A DNA stretch of 64,000 bases from Nocardia huaxiensis (GTDB lineage Bacteria; Actinomycetota; Actinomycetes; Mycobacteriales; Mycobacteriaceae). The stretch covers positions 1,116,001 through 1,180,000 of the forward strand of contig NZ_CP059399.1 in assembly GCF_013744875.1 (NCBI RefSeq), in the 5' to 3' direction. Numbering within the stretch: the first letter of the stretch is position 1; each line of letters begins with the position of its first letter. Shown piece by piece: positions 54,091-63,216 of the stretch. The notes below the pieces were generated by a model. That model was not told where the DNA came from, ran no database searches, and saw only the letters and a program-made list of their open reading frames with translations. Both the position numbers and the translations under genes were made by a program.

Positions 54091-54136
54091 CTGCCGATTC
54101 AGCTGTGCGTCAACGCCGTGGCCGACGATGTCGACA
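54091..54136. repeat. 46-bp direct repeat, downstream copy
   Basis: Partner of 52837-52882; three mismatches. Together they enclose desaturase 2. Confidence 0.7.
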
Positions 54137-54140
54137 GAGT

Positions 54141-54292
54141 GCTCTGAGCTGGGGTGTTAGCCGACAGCAGCCCGCGCAGGATGCGAACCTGCGACACGCG
54201 ACCGGGGGTTTCTCGGCTGCGTATATTGGCTCGCGAATAGGAACCACTGCCTGACCTGGGCGAACGGCGGTCCCAGGAGCGCCCTCGGCAGG
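54141..54292. repeat. Dispersed repeat, copy A, tRNA-adjacent
   Basis: Aligns with 40968-41116 throughout. It contains a degenerate T-arm (54176-54197) that matches the real T-arm of tRNA-Arg (54288-54309) at 21 of 22 bases, and it runs into the 3' end of that tRNA. Confidence 0.75.
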
Positions 54293-54352
54293 ATTCGAAC
54301 CTGCGACACCCGCTTTAGGAGAGCGGTGCTCTATCCCCTGAGCTACGAGGGC
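54280..54352 (-). tRNA. tRNA-Arg(CCT)
   Basis: A 73-nt cloverleaf on the minus strand. Acceptor GCCCTCG/CGAGGGC with discriminator G, D-arm GCTC..GAGC, anticodon stem CCGCT/AGCGG with loop CTCCTAA (anticodon CCT), T-arm GCAGG-TTCGAAT-CCTGC. CCA is not encoded. Its 3' end is shared with the dispersed repeats, marking a possible integration hotspot. Confidence 0.95.
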
Positions 54353-54441
54353 TGAACTGGTGGCGCGGGGTGCGCGGCCGACCGGGACGACGGGGAGTCT
54401 ACCTGGTCGGCGGGCGCGGGGTCGCATGCATATCGGTGGGG

Positions 54442-55362
54442 TTATTTTTTGGTGCCCACGGCGATGATGTAGTCGGCCCAGGGGCCCCAGAGCAGGAGGC
54501 CGGGGCGGGAGAAGGTGGCGCGCAGGACGGGGTTGACGCGGCGCATGTCGGGGGCGCGCAGGCGCTTGCCGAGGTGGCGGGCGAGGGGGCGGTAGACGTC
54601 GCGGCGGATGGAGTAGGTGGTGACGTCGGTGAAACCGGCCTGCTGCAAGGCTTTTCGGTAGCGGGGGAGGTCGAGGACGTCGCGTTCGTGGAGGGTGCCG
54701 GGGAGGCGGCGGAGGGCGGGGGTGTCGCCTACGCGGATGGCGAAGTCGGTGAAAGGGTTGGCGCGGGGGACGATGTCGGCGGCCACCAGTTTGCCGCCGG
54801 GCTGGAGGATGCGATGTGCCTCGGCGAAAAACTGTGTGTGCGAAGGGAAGTGGAAGGCCGACTCCAGAGCGGTGACCTTGGTGCAGGATTCGGATTCGCG
54901 GGGGAGCGCGACGGCCGAGCCGTAGGTGAAGCGGATGCGGTCGGCCAGGCCGAGTTCGGCGGCGCGGCGATTGGCGATCTCGATCTGTTCGACGGCGATG
55001 TTCATGCCGGTGATCTCCAGCGGGCCGAACTCCTCGGCCCAGAGGAAGTCCTGGTCGCCGTAGCCGCAGCCGACATCGACCTGGACATCGCCGGGACCGA
55101 GTTCGGCTTCGCGGGCCACCAGGCGGGCCAGGTCGCGGCTGGCCTCGTCGAGGGTGGCGGGACGGTCGCGCCAGTAGCCGAGATTGATGAAGAGGGAGTC
55201 TTCGCCGAAAAGGTTCTGCGGGCCGACGATGTCGTAGATGCGGCCGGCCCGCTCACCGGGTGGGAGGAGAGGAACCTTGGCCCATTCGTAGCATTCCCGC
55301 GCCCAGCGCCGGGTGCGCTCGGGCAGGGTTTCGACGGGCAGATCTGCGGTGGTCAGCGTCAT
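54442..55362 (-). CDS. SAM-dependent methyltransferase (gamma-tocopherol/erythromycin-type)
   Basis: 306 residues. SAM motif VQVDVGCGYGDQDFLW, then ITGMNIAVEQIEIANRRAAE, ALESAFHFPSHTQFFAEAHR ILQPGG. FINLGYWRD near residue 60 is the lead-in of the EryG/UbiE-like O-methyltransferases of actinomycete products. Substrate unknown. Runs in the same direction as, and 59 bp downstream of, the BVMO-like gene, so they may be co-transcribed. Confidence 0.9.
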   Translation of the reverse strand: MTLTTADLPVETLPERTRRWARECYEWAKVPLLPPGERAGRIYDIVGPQNLFGEDSLFINLGYWRDRPATLDEASRDLARLVAREAELGPGDVQVDVGCGYGDQDFLWAEEFGPLEITGMNIAVEQIEIANRRAAELGLADRIRFTYGSAVALPRESESCTKVTALESAFHFPSHTQFFAEAHRILQPGGKLVAADIVPRANPFTDFAIRVGDTPALRRLPGTLHERDVLDLPRYRKALQQAGFTDVTTYSIRRDVYRPLARHLGKRLRAPDMRRVNPVLRATFSRPGLLLWGPWADYIIAVGTKK

Positions 55363-55421
55363 TGGGACCCTCCGGTGGGTGTGGTGCCTGCACCCACGCT
55401 ACCGCAACTGTCTGAGACAAT

Positions 55422-56900
55422 CTAGCGAGCGTTGCCCTCGTCGTAATCGGCCGGATCGAATTCCCTTGTCTTCCACCGGAACAGCGACGTCATACCGGGC
55501 CAGTTGTTGGTGATGCGCCCCGACGCATTGCGATACCAGCTGGAGCAGAAGTTCCACGGGGTGTCCCGCAGGCGGCGCTGCAGCCAGTCGTCCCAGGACT
55601 GCTCCACCTCCGGGCGCGCCGACACGAACCGGCCCGGGTGCTCGGCCAGATACCGCACCGCCTGCCGGATGTAGCGGGCCTGCGACTCCAGCATGTAGAT
55701 GATCGACCCCGAACCGACATTGGTGTTCGGGCCGTACATGACGAACATGTTCGGAAAGTGCGGCACCGCCATGCCGAGATACGCGCGCGCACCCTCCGGC
55801 GACCAATGATCGGACAGCTTGCGCCCGTCCGCACCCGAAATATTCATGGGCGCAAGGAATTCGGTGCCCTTGAACCCGGTGCCGTAGATGATCACATCGA
55901 CTTCGTGCTCGACCCCGTCGGCGGTGCGGATGCCCGTCGGCGTGACCGCCTCGATGGCCGTGGTCTCCACCCGCACATTGTCCTGGGTGAGTGCGGGGAA
56001 GTACTCGTTGGAGAACAGTCCGCGCTTGCAGCCGGCCGCGTAATCCGGAGTCAGCTTGGCACGCAAGGCTTCATCGGGCACCTGCCGTTCGCGATGCCGA
56101 TCGGCCAGCGCGACCACCGGCGTCTTGATGGCGGGAATATCGGTGAGCGCCAAGGCCAGTACCTCGAAGAACCCCCAGATGGCGAACCGCTCTGCCAGCC
56201 GCGTCACCGGCACATGCTTGAACAGCGCGTGATGCAGTGCGCTGTACTCGGTGTCGAATTTCGGCAGCACCCAGGCCGCCGACCGCTGGAACAGCGTCAA
56301 CCGCGCCACCTGTGGCTGAATCGCCGGAATGTATTGAATGGCACTGGCTCCCGTGCCGATGCAGGCCACCCGCTTGCCGGTGAGGTCCACCGAGTGATCC
56401 CATTCCGCCGAATGGAAGGCCGCCCCGGTGAATTCGTCGATCCCCGGCAGGTTCGGCAGCGCGGGCCGCGACAGCTGACCCACCGCGGGCACGAGAACGT
56501 CTGCGGTGCGGGTGTTTCCGTCGGCGGTGCGCACCCGCCACACCCCGGCCTGCTCGTCGAACTCGGCATCGGTGACCTCGACGCCGAATTCGATCGAGGC
56601 GGGCAGGTCGTACTTTTCGGCGACCCCGCGCATGTACTCGTGAATGTCGCGCTGATGCGAGAACCGCCGCGGCCAATCGGATTTCGGCTCGAACGACCAC
56701 GAGTACAACGGTGACGGCACATCGCAGGCCGCCCCCGGATAGGTGTTCTCCCGCCACACCCCGCCCAGATCCGCGGCCTTCTCCAGAATGGTGAAGTTGG
56801 TGATCCCATGACGCTTCAACTCCAGCGCCAGGCCCAGTCCGGCAAATCCCGCGCCGATGATGAGGATGGACGGCGCTCGCGTGCCTCGATGATCCCGCAT
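55422..56900 (-). CDS. FAD-dependent Baeyer-Villiger-type monooxygenase
   Basis: 492 residues. FAD site ILIIGAGFAGLGLALELKRH, the Baeyer-Villiger fingerprint FTGAAFHSAEW (FxGxxxHxxxW), NADP site GKRVACIGTGASAIQYIPAI, and VIIYGTGFKGTEF. It would insert oxygen next to a ketone or hydroxylate a substrate. ATG 56900 is taken because the open frame to 57026 has no family similarity. Head of a probable unit with the methyltransferase. Confidence 0.92.
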   Translation of the reverse strand: MRDHRGTRAPSILIIGAGFAGLGLALELKRHGITNFTILEKAADLGGVWRENTYPGAACDVPSPLYSWSFEPKSDWPRRFSHQRDIHEYMRGVAEKYDLPASIEFGVEVTDAEFDEQAGVWRVRTADGNTRTADVLVPAVGQLSRPALPNLPGIDEFTGAAFHSAEWDHSVDLTGKRVACIGTGASAIQYIPAIQPQVARLTLFQRSAAWVLPKFDTEYSALHHALFKHVPVTRLAERFAIWGFFEVLALALTDIPAIKTPVVALADRHRERQVPDEALRAKLTPDYAAGCKRGLFSNEYFPALTQDNVRVETTAIEAVTPTGIRTADGVEHEVDVIIYGTGFKGTEFLAPMNISGADGRKLSDHWSPEGARAYLGMAVPHFPNMFVMYGPNTNVGSGSIIYMLESQARYIRQAVRYLAEHPGRFVSARPEVEQSWDDWLQRRLRDTPWNFCSSWYRNASGRITNNWPGMTSLFRWKTREFDPADYDEGNAR

Positions 56901-57401
56901 GTCTCGACAGTAGGACCGGCCCCGCGGGTTGCGAAGACATACCCGGTCAGTGAATCGGTATTTTCGGCCACGCCGTGAACTGGGTATTCCCGCAACCCTG
57001 TCAACAGCGGATGAAAGACACCTCACAGCCCGCTGAGTGGGACGGTGAGTGGCGTCTGACCTGCGACGCCGTCCTCGACTGGACAGCCCCGTGCCCGACT
57101 CCCTATATTCACGGAAGACATTGCTCCAATTTGCTTGTCCTGGTTAGTGATTGGCTATTCTGCGGCGCCGCAGGGGGTGTCGTTGCGCGCTGATCGATCA
57201 CCAGGACTTCGGAGTCGGCTGGTTGTCGCATACGCGATGGCGGGTCGGCTACAGGCCGCGGGCGGCGAGGGTGGGGTTCGCCGCCCGCGGTCTTTTGATT
57301 TCGGGATCACCCCAGCTCCGGCCGTGTCCGAATTCGGCTATTCTGCCCGGAAGTGACTTGGTTCACTCTCCAGTAGGGATAGGCAAGGAGCGGTTGGGAA
57401 C
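56901..57401. other. Divergent intergenic region with repeated promoter-like element
   Basis: A 501-bp gap between the BVMO-like gene and the acyl-CoA ligase. No gene seen. GGCTATTCTGC occurs twice (57153-57163 and 57336-57346), each containing a TATTCT -10-like hexamer; either could drive the ligase. Confidence 0.5.
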
Positions 57402-59039
57402 ATGTACAGCACCATGCAGGACGAGCAGCTGTCGCTGGCGACACTGCTGAAGTACGCGTCCACCTTCCAGGGCGACAGCACCGTGTCGACCTGGACCGGC
57501 GATGGGGTCCGCACGCAAACCTTCCGCGAAATCGGCGCGGACGCGGCGCGGCTGGCGAACGCCCTGCGCGGCTTCGGCATCGGTGAGGGTGACCGGGTCG
57601 GCACCTTCATGTGGAACAACAATGAGCACATGGTCGCGTATGTGGCCGTGCCCGCCATGGGTGCGGTGCTGCACGCGCTCAATATCCGCTTGTTCCCCGA
57701 GCAGCTGGTGTATGTGGCCAATCATGCCGAGGATCAGGTCGTGATCGTGGACGGCACGCTGCTTCCGATGTTCGCGCAGTACCTGCCCAACCTGAAGACG
57801 GTGCGCCACGTGATCGTCGCCAACGGCGATGCGAGCGCCCTGACCGCGCCCGAGGGCGTCACCGTGCACGCCTACACCGAATTGCTTGCCGCGCAACCGG
57901 ATACCTTCGACTTCCCGGTCATCGACGAGCGGTCGGCGGCGGGCATGTGCTACACCTCCGGCACCACCGGTGACCCCAAGGGCGTCGTCTACTCCCACCG
58001 CTCCAACTGGCTGCACGCCGCCCAGGTGATCTCGCCCAGCGGCATGGGCTTCACCTCCGACGACACCGTGCTGGCCATCGTGCCGCTGTTCCACGCGAAT
58101 GCCTGGGGCATCCCGTACGCCGCCCTCATGTCCGGCACGAACCTGCTCATGCCCGATCGCTTCCTGCAGCCGCAGCCGCTGCTGGAGATGATGGCCGCCA
58201 CCAAGCCGACCTTCGCCGCCGCCGTGCCCACCATCTGGGGCGGCGTGCTGGCGGCCCTGGCCGCACAGCCGCAGGACATTTCGCATCTGCGCACCTGCGT
58301 GGTCGGTGGCGCTGCCGTGCCGCCGTCCATGATGCGCGCCTTCGACGAGAAATTCGGCGTGAAGCTGCTGCACGCGTGGGGCATGACCGAGACCTCCCCG
58401 CTGGGCTCGGTCTCGCACCCGCCCACCGGCTCCGAGGGCGAGGAGCGCTGGGCCTACCGCTACACCCAGGGCCGTTTCCCGGCCGGCGTGCAGGCGCGGC
58501 TCATCGACGACGAGGGCAATGTGGTGCCCAACGACGGGTCGTCGCTGGGTGAGCTGGAAGTCAAGGGGCCGTGGATCACCGGCTCCTATTACTCGCCCTC
58601 CGGAGCCGAGGTGGACCCCGACAAGTTCCACGACGGCTGGCTGCGCACGGGCGATGTCGGCAAGATCAGCCCCAACGGCTATCTGACCCTGGTGGACCGC
58701 TCCAAGGATGTCATCAAGTCCGGTGGCGAATGGATCTCCTCGGTGGACCTGGAGAACGCGGTCGTCGGTCATCCGGCTGTGGCCGAGGCCGCCGTCATCG
58801 GCATCCCGGACGAGAAGTGGGACGAACGCCCGCTGGTCGCCGTGGTCCTGGCCCAGGGCGTCGAGGCGAAGCCCGAAGAGCTGCGCGAATTCCTGGCAGA
58901 CAAGTTCGCCAAGTGGCAGCTGCCCGAGTACTGGACCTTCATCGAGGAGGTCCCCAAGACCTCCGTCGGCAAGTACGACAAGAAGCGCCTGCGCGGACAG
59001 TATGCGGATGGGGCGCTCACTGTGACCAAGTTGAGCTGA
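57402..59039 (+). CDS. Long/medium-chain acyl-CoA synthetase (FadD-type)
   Basis: 545 residues. AMP motif YTSGTTGDPKGVVYSHRSNW, LLHAWGMTETSPLG, WLRTGDVGKISPNGYLTLVD, and the C-terminal Lys motif KTSVGKYDKKRLR. It activates a fatty or aromatic acid with ATP and CoA. ATG 57402 has AAGGAG about 10 nt upstream. Closely resembles the medium-chain (FadD/alkK-like) group. A strong terminator follows. Confidence 0.93.
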   Translation: MYSTMQDEQLSLATLLKYASTFQGDSTVSTWTGDGVRTQTFREIGADAARLANALRGFGIGEGDRVGTFMWNNNEHMVAYVAVPAMGAVLHALNIRLFPEQLVYVANHAEDQVVIVDGTLLPMFAQYLPNLKTVRHVIVANGDASALTAPEGVTVHAYTELLAAQPDTFDFPVIDERSAAGMCYTSGTTGDPKGVVYSHRSNWLHAAQVISPSGMGFTSDDTVLAIVPLFHANAWGIPYAALMSGTNLLMPDRFLQPQPLLEMMAATKPTFAAAVPTIWGGVLAALAAQPQDISHLRTCVVGGAAVPPSMMRAFDEKFGVKLLHAWGMTETSPLGSVSHPPTGSEGEERWAYRYTQGRFPAGVQARLIDDEGNVVPNDGSSLGELEVKGPWITGSYYSPSGAEVDPDKFHDGWLRTGDVGKISPNGYLTLVDRSKDVIKSGGEWISSVDLENAVVGHPAVAEAAVIGIPDEKWDERPLVAVVLAQGVEAKPEELREFLADKFAKWQLPEYWTFIEEVPKTSVGKYDKKRLRGQYADGALTVTKLS

Positions 59040-59059
59040 GGGACCTCACACCCCGAGTC

Positions 59060-59095
59060 CCCGCCCCACAACCCGAATCCGGGCTGTGGGGTGGG
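59060..59095 (+). terminator. Intrinsic terminator after the first acyl-CoA ligase
   Basis: A 16-bp stem with one mismatch and one G-T pair (CCCGCCCCACAACCCG with CGGGCTGTGGGGTGGG) around AATC, 21 nt past the stop. Confidence 0.8.
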
Positions 59096-59200
59096 CAATC
59101 GGGGCACGGAGTGGTTCCACTCGCGGAGACCGGGCCGTACCGTTAGTTTGAGGGCAGTTGCCCGCACACGGGTGGGGTGGACGAGGAGGTCCCTGGCGGC

Positions 59201-60820
59201 ATGACCATCGGAGTGATTCGCGCGGCCGGAACGCGGCTGTGGAACGAGGCGGAGTCGGCTCGGCTGGTGTTGCGCAGCGGGGTGGTGGGGATCGAGACGC
59301 CGCACACCATGCTGACCGCGGCCACCGCCATGCTGCGGTACGGGACCATCGCTGCCGGACTGGCTTTGGCGGCGGCGCGGCATCCCGAGCGGACCGCGCT
59401 CATCGATGAGCTCGGGGAGCTCACCTTCGCGGAGTTGGAGGAGCGGTCGAATCGGCTCGCGAATGCGTGGCGGGCGCGCGGGCTGCACGGGGGTGAGGGC
59501 GTCGCGATTCTGGCGCGCAACCACCGCGGTCTGCTGGACGCGGTTTTCGCCGCGGCCAAGTGCGGGGCGCGAATCATCTTGCTGAACACCGACTTCGCGG
59601 GACCGCAGATCCGGGACGTGGCCACGCGTGAGGGCACCGATCTGCTCGTCTACGACGACGAGTACGCCGGCATGCTGGAGGGGGTGACGCCGCGCCGCGG
59701 CAGCTACCGGGCGTGGACCGATGAGCCGCGTGCGGACAGTCTGGAAGCCCTTATCGCGGAAGGGGATCCGTCGTCGCCGCCCGCGCCGGGCGCGGTGCCG
59801 AAGCTGATCCTGCTGACCAGTGGCACCACCGGAACGCCCAAGGGCGCGCCGCGGGCGGAGCCGAAATCGCTTCTCGCCCTTGGGGCTCTGCTGTCGAAGG
59901 TGCCGTTCCGGGCGGGCGAGGTCACCGAATGCTGTGCGCCGATCTTCCATACGCTCGGCTTCGCCATGGCCATGCTGAGCATCGGATTCGGTTCCACGCT
60001 GGTGATCCGGCGGCGCTTCGACCCGCAGACCGCCATCGATTCCGCGGCCGAGCACAAGGCCACCACCATGATCGTGGTGCCGGTCATGTTGCAGCGCATG
60101 GTGGATCTGGGTCCGAAGGCGCTGACCGCGCATGATCTGACCGCGCTGCGCATCATCTTCGTCGCCGGGTCGCAGTTGGGCGCACAGTTGTGCCGGGATG
60201 TGATGGGGACCTTCGGGCCGGTCGTCTACAACCTGTACGGGTCCACCGAGGTCGCCTACGCGACCGTCGCCACGCCGGAAGACCTTGTGGTGGAACCGGG
60301 TTGCGTCGGCAAGCCGGTGCTGGGCGCGCACGTGGAGATCGTCGACGAGCGTGGCCGCCGCGTTCCGGCGGGCGTCACCGGTCGCATCTTCGTGGGCAAT
60401 GGCGTGCAGTTCGAGGGCTACACCGGTGGTGGGCACAAGGAGCAGTTGCGCGGACTCATGTCGTCCGGGGACGTGGGCCACTTCGATTCCGAGGGCAGGC
60501 TTTTCATCGACGGGCGGGATGACGACATGATCGTCTCCGGCGGCGAGAACGTCTTCCCGGGCGAGGTCGAGGAACTGCTGCACACCCACCCCGCCGTCAT
60601 GGAGGCAGCCGTAATCGGTGTGGAGGACGAGAAATTCGGCTCCCGGCTGAAGGCGTTCGTCGTCGTCCACGCCGGGCACGAGCTGACCGAGGACGACACC
60701 AAGTCCTTCGTGAAGTCGAACCTGGCGCGCTACAAGGTCCCTCGCGAGGTCGTGTTCATCGACGAGCTGCCCCGCAACCCCACGGGCAAGGTGCTCAAGA
60801 AGAACCTCCGCGCCCTCTAG
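59201..60820 (+). CDS. AMP-dependent acyl-CoA ligase (FadD12-like)
   Basis: 539 residues. LLTSGTTGTPKGAPRAEPKS, YNLYGSTEVAYATVATPEDL, DGRDDDMIVSGGENVFPGEV and PRNPTGKVLKKNLR are the adenylate-forming motifs. The ~60-residue N-terminal extension before the core fits FadD12/FadD-type ligases of mycolata. ATG 59201 (GAGGAGG about 10 nt upstream); a GTG at 59177 is also in frame. Convergent with the PucR-type gene, 4 bp apart. Confidence 0.9.
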   Translation: MTIGVIRAAGTRLWNEAESARLVLRSGVVGIETPHTMLTAATAMLRYGTIAAGLALAAARHPERTALIDELGELTFAELEERSNRLANAWRARGLHGGEGVAILARNHRGLLDAVFAAAKCGARIILLNTDFAGPQIRDVATREGTDLLVYDDEYAGMLEGVTPRRGSYRAWTDEPRADSLEALIAEGDPSSPPAPGAVPKLILLTSGTTGTPKGAPRAEPKSLLALGALLSKVPFRAGEVTECCAPIFHTLGFAMAMLSIGFGSTLVIRRRFDPQTAIDSAAEHKATTMIVVPVMLQRMVDLGPKALTAHDLTALRIIFVAGSQLGAQLCRDVMGTFGPVVYNLYGSTEVAYATVATPEDLVVEPGCVGKPVLGAHVEIVDERGRRVPAGVTGRIFVGNGVQFEGYTGGGHKEQLRGLMSSGDVGHFDSEGRLFIDGRDDDMIVSGGENVFPGEVEELLHTHPAVMEAAVIGVEDEKFGSRLKAFVVVHAGHELTEDDTKSFVKSNLARYKVPREVVFIDELPRNPTGKVLKKNLRAL

Positions 60821-60824
60821 CGCT

Positions 60825-62150
60825 TCAGCCTGCTCGGCGCTGGGATTCCGCGGGGGAGTCGGCCTGCGGGTCCTGGAGGTCGATCGCGACCAGCAATTCC
60901 ACGAGATCCTTGACACGGCGCGGGTTTCGGCCGGTCAGCTCCTGGATGCGGCCGAGGCGGTACTTGGCCGTGTTGTGGTGGACGCAGAGGGCGTCGGCGG
61001 CCTCGCGGAGGTTCAGGTCGGCGTCGGCGAAGGCGCGGATGGTGTCGGCCAGCGCGCCGCCGCGGGTGCGGTCCTCGGCGAGCAGCGCTTCGATGCGCGG
61101 GTCGATGAGGTGGCGGGCGGTTTCGTCGGCGCGCAGCAGCAGATAGCGGAACGGGGTGAGTTCCGGCAGGGCGAGCACGCCGCCGCCGGTGGGCAGCAGA
61201 TCCAGGGCGGCCCGGGATTCCTGGTAGGCGCGCGGCAGATCGGCGATGCGGGTGACGACCGGGCTGATCCCGACGGCGAGCGGAATTCCGGTGGCCCGCA
61301 ACTTCTCCTGCATGCGGCGCAGGCGTTCGCACAGGGTGGCGGTGTCGCCGGACCGGCCCAGCGGCAGGATGGCGATCACCTCCGAGCGGCGGGCCACGGC
61401 GAGCGTGCGCAGACCGTTGACGCCCACGCGGGCCAGGGCGGCCGACGCGAAATGCCGTGCGTCCGAGTCGGATCCGCCGCGCTGTCCCGGACCCGACGCC
61501 GTCGAATCCAGAACGACGGCGGTGACGACGACCAGCGGCATGGCCGGATCCGCGCCGATTCCGTGCGCGTGTGCGAGCGAGAGTTGCGGCCCGCGTTCGG
61601 GCAGCGCTCCGTCGAGCAGGCTGTCCAGCAGCGCCCGGCTCTCATCGGTCTCGGCCGAAAGATACTGCTGGAACTCCAGATACGCGTTTGCTGCCTGGGT
61701 GCTGGCCAGATCGCAGAACCGGGTCAGCGGCACCACCAGCGACAGCGCCGCCTCGCGTCCCAGCTCCGAATCGTCGGAGGTGCTGAGCAACAGCTTCCAC
61801 AGCGCCTGCTGCCCGAGCCGGAACGCGCTGATGTAGTCGACCAGGGTGAGCCCCGCCCGCGCGCGCCGGGCCGCGGCTCGCCGGGCGTACGCGATATCGG
61901 CCGCGGTGACCTTGCGATGCTCCAGCAGCGCGCTCAATCCGGTGTGGCACAGGTGCGCGAGCTGGTCGCGGACATCGGCGAGGAAGGCTTCGTCGCGGTC
62001 GGCGTACGCGGGGATCTGGGTGACGATGGCCGCGACCCCGGACTCCGCCATATCGGGAACCCGGTCCATGAGCCGCTCGACGATGCGGAAGCGCTCGGCC
62101 ACCAGCTCGTCCGGATAAGCGACGTCGGACTGCTGTGATCGAGCTGACAT
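60825..62150 (-). CDS. PucR/CdaR-family transcriptional regulator
   Basis: 441 residues. A long N-terminal sensor domain, a GGDEF-like middle (VAILPLGRSGDT..; AYQESRAALDLLP) and the C-terminal PucR helix-turn-helix: RAFADADLNLREAADALCVH HNTAKYRLGRIQELTGRNP. The family controls purine, amino-acid or aromatic catabolism genes. It is divergent from livG across 243 bp, so it likely regulates the transporter. ATG 62150 is chosen; the frame further up is not conserved-looking. Confidence 0.9.
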   Translation of the reverse strand: MSARSQQSDVAYPDELVAERFRIVERLMDRVPDMAESGVAAIVTQIPAYADRDEAFLADVRDQLAHLCHTGLSALLEHRKVTAADIAYARRAAARRARAGLTLVDYISAFRLGQQALWKLLLSTSDDSELGREAALSLVVPLTRFCDLASTQAANAYLEFQQYLSAETDESRALLDSLLDGALPERGPQLSLAHAHGIGADPAMPLVVVTAVVLDSTASGPGQRGGSDSDARHFASAALARVGVNGLRTLAVARRSEVIAILPLGRSGDTATLCERLRRMQEKLRATGIPLAVGISPVVTRIADLPRAYQESRAALDLLPTGGGVLALPELTPFRYLLLRADETARHLIDPRIEALLAEDRTRGGALADTIRAFADADLNLREAADALCVHHNTAKYRLGRIQELTGRNPRRVKDLVELLVAIDLQDPQADSPAESQRRAG

Positions 62151-62393
62151 GACCGGGATTAATCCATGAGTTGCTGGACGTGTCAACGCCGCTTGGTCCC
62201 GCGCGCACTGTTCGCCGCGAACAAACGCACTGTCCCCGGCGGACAAACCTGGCCCGCCAAGTTGGTCCTCCACGCCCAATGTGCGGTCTGAACTGCCCTT
62301 TTACTGTTTGCGAGCACTGATTCACCGGCAGGGGCAAGTGTGACGCCCCGCACGGAAACTCAGCCCGCGCGGTAGTCGCGGGCCGGAGGACAC

Positions 62394-63152
62394 ATGCTCG
62401 AGATTTCCCAACTCACCGTCCGCTTCGGCGGGATCACCGCACTCCAGGAGGTCGGCTTTCAGGTCGCGTCAGGCGAGATGGTCGGGCTCATCGGGCCCAA
62501 TGGGGCGGGGAAGACCACACTGTTCAACTGCATGACCCGGCGGTACACGCCGACCACGGGCACCATCCGCTACGACGGGCGCGATCTGCTGGCCGCGCCC
62601 CCGCACGCGCTGGCCGGGCTGGGCATCGCGCGGACCTTCCAGAATCTGGGACTGTTCCCGCGACTCTCGGTGCGCGACAACGTGCTCGTCGGCGCGCATC
62701 ACCGGGCCGAGGCCGGATTCATCGGCGCCGCACTGCGGCTGCCCGGGGTCCGCCGCGAGGAGGCCCGGTTGCGCGCCGAGGTGGACGAGGTGCTCGAGCG
62801 CCTCGACCTCATGGAGGTCGCCGATCATCTCGCCGCCGGACTGCCCTTCGGCACGCTCAAGCGCATCGAGCTGGCGCGGGCGCTGGCCGTGCGGCCGAAA
62901 CTGCTGCTGCTGGACGAGCCGGTGAACGGGCTCAGCCACGGCGAGGTGGACGAGTTCGCGGAGCGGCTCACCGGGCTGCGGAACGAGCTGGGCCTGACGG
63001 TCGTGGTGGTCGAACACCACATGGGCTTCGTCATGGGCACCTGCGAGCGGGTGGTGTGCCTGGAGTTCGGCGTCGTCATCGCCGAGGGCAAACCCGAAGA
63101 GGTGCAACAGCATCCGGCGGTCATCGCCGCCTATCTGGGCACTGCCGCGTGA
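62394..63152 (+). CDS. livG: Branched-chain amino-acid-type ABC transporter ATPase (LivG-like)
   Basis: 252 residues. Walker A IGPNGAGKTTLFNCMTRRYT, ARTFQNLGLFPRLSVRDNVL, signature region LPFGTLKRIELARALAVRP (LivG-type, no strict LSGGQ), Walker B LLLLDEPVNGL, H-loop VVVEHHM. Pairs with LivF downstream. Actual cargo may be another amino acid, amide or urea. Symbol given by family; the substrate is not proven. Confidence 0.88.
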   Translation: MLEISQLTVRFGGITALQEVGFQVASGEMVGLIGPNGAGKTTLFNCMTRRYTPTTGTIRYDGRDLLAAPPHALAGLGIARTFQNLGLFPRLSVRDNVLVGAHHRAEAGFIGAALRLPGVRREEARLRAEVDEVLERLDLMEVADHLAAGLPFGTLKRIELARALAVRPKLLLLDEPVNGLSHGEVDEFAERLTGLRNELGLTVVVVEHHMGFVMGTCERVVCLEFGVVIAEGKPEEVQQHPAVIAAYLGTAA

Positions 63153-63172
63153 GCTCGGGTTCGGCACCTGCT

Positions 63173-63202
63173 GGATCCCGGCCAAAAGCATGCCGGGATG
63201 AC
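63173..63202. repeat. Palindromic dispersed repeat, single arm
   Basis: The reverse complement of this 30-mer matches 28 of 30 bases of the left arm at 2359-2388 in the NRPS. It contains an 8-bp stem (ATCCCGGC/GCCGGGAT). It fills much of the 64-bp gap between livG and livF. Confidence 0.75.
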
Positions 63203-63216
63203 GAAAGGGAGTGCCT

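Noticed and set aside
54176..54197. Second tRNA gene beside tRNA-Arg(CCT)
   Set aside because: Only a T-arm-like piece is present (one base off the real T-arm); no acceptor, D-arm or anticodon arm could be folded. Kept as part of the repeat.
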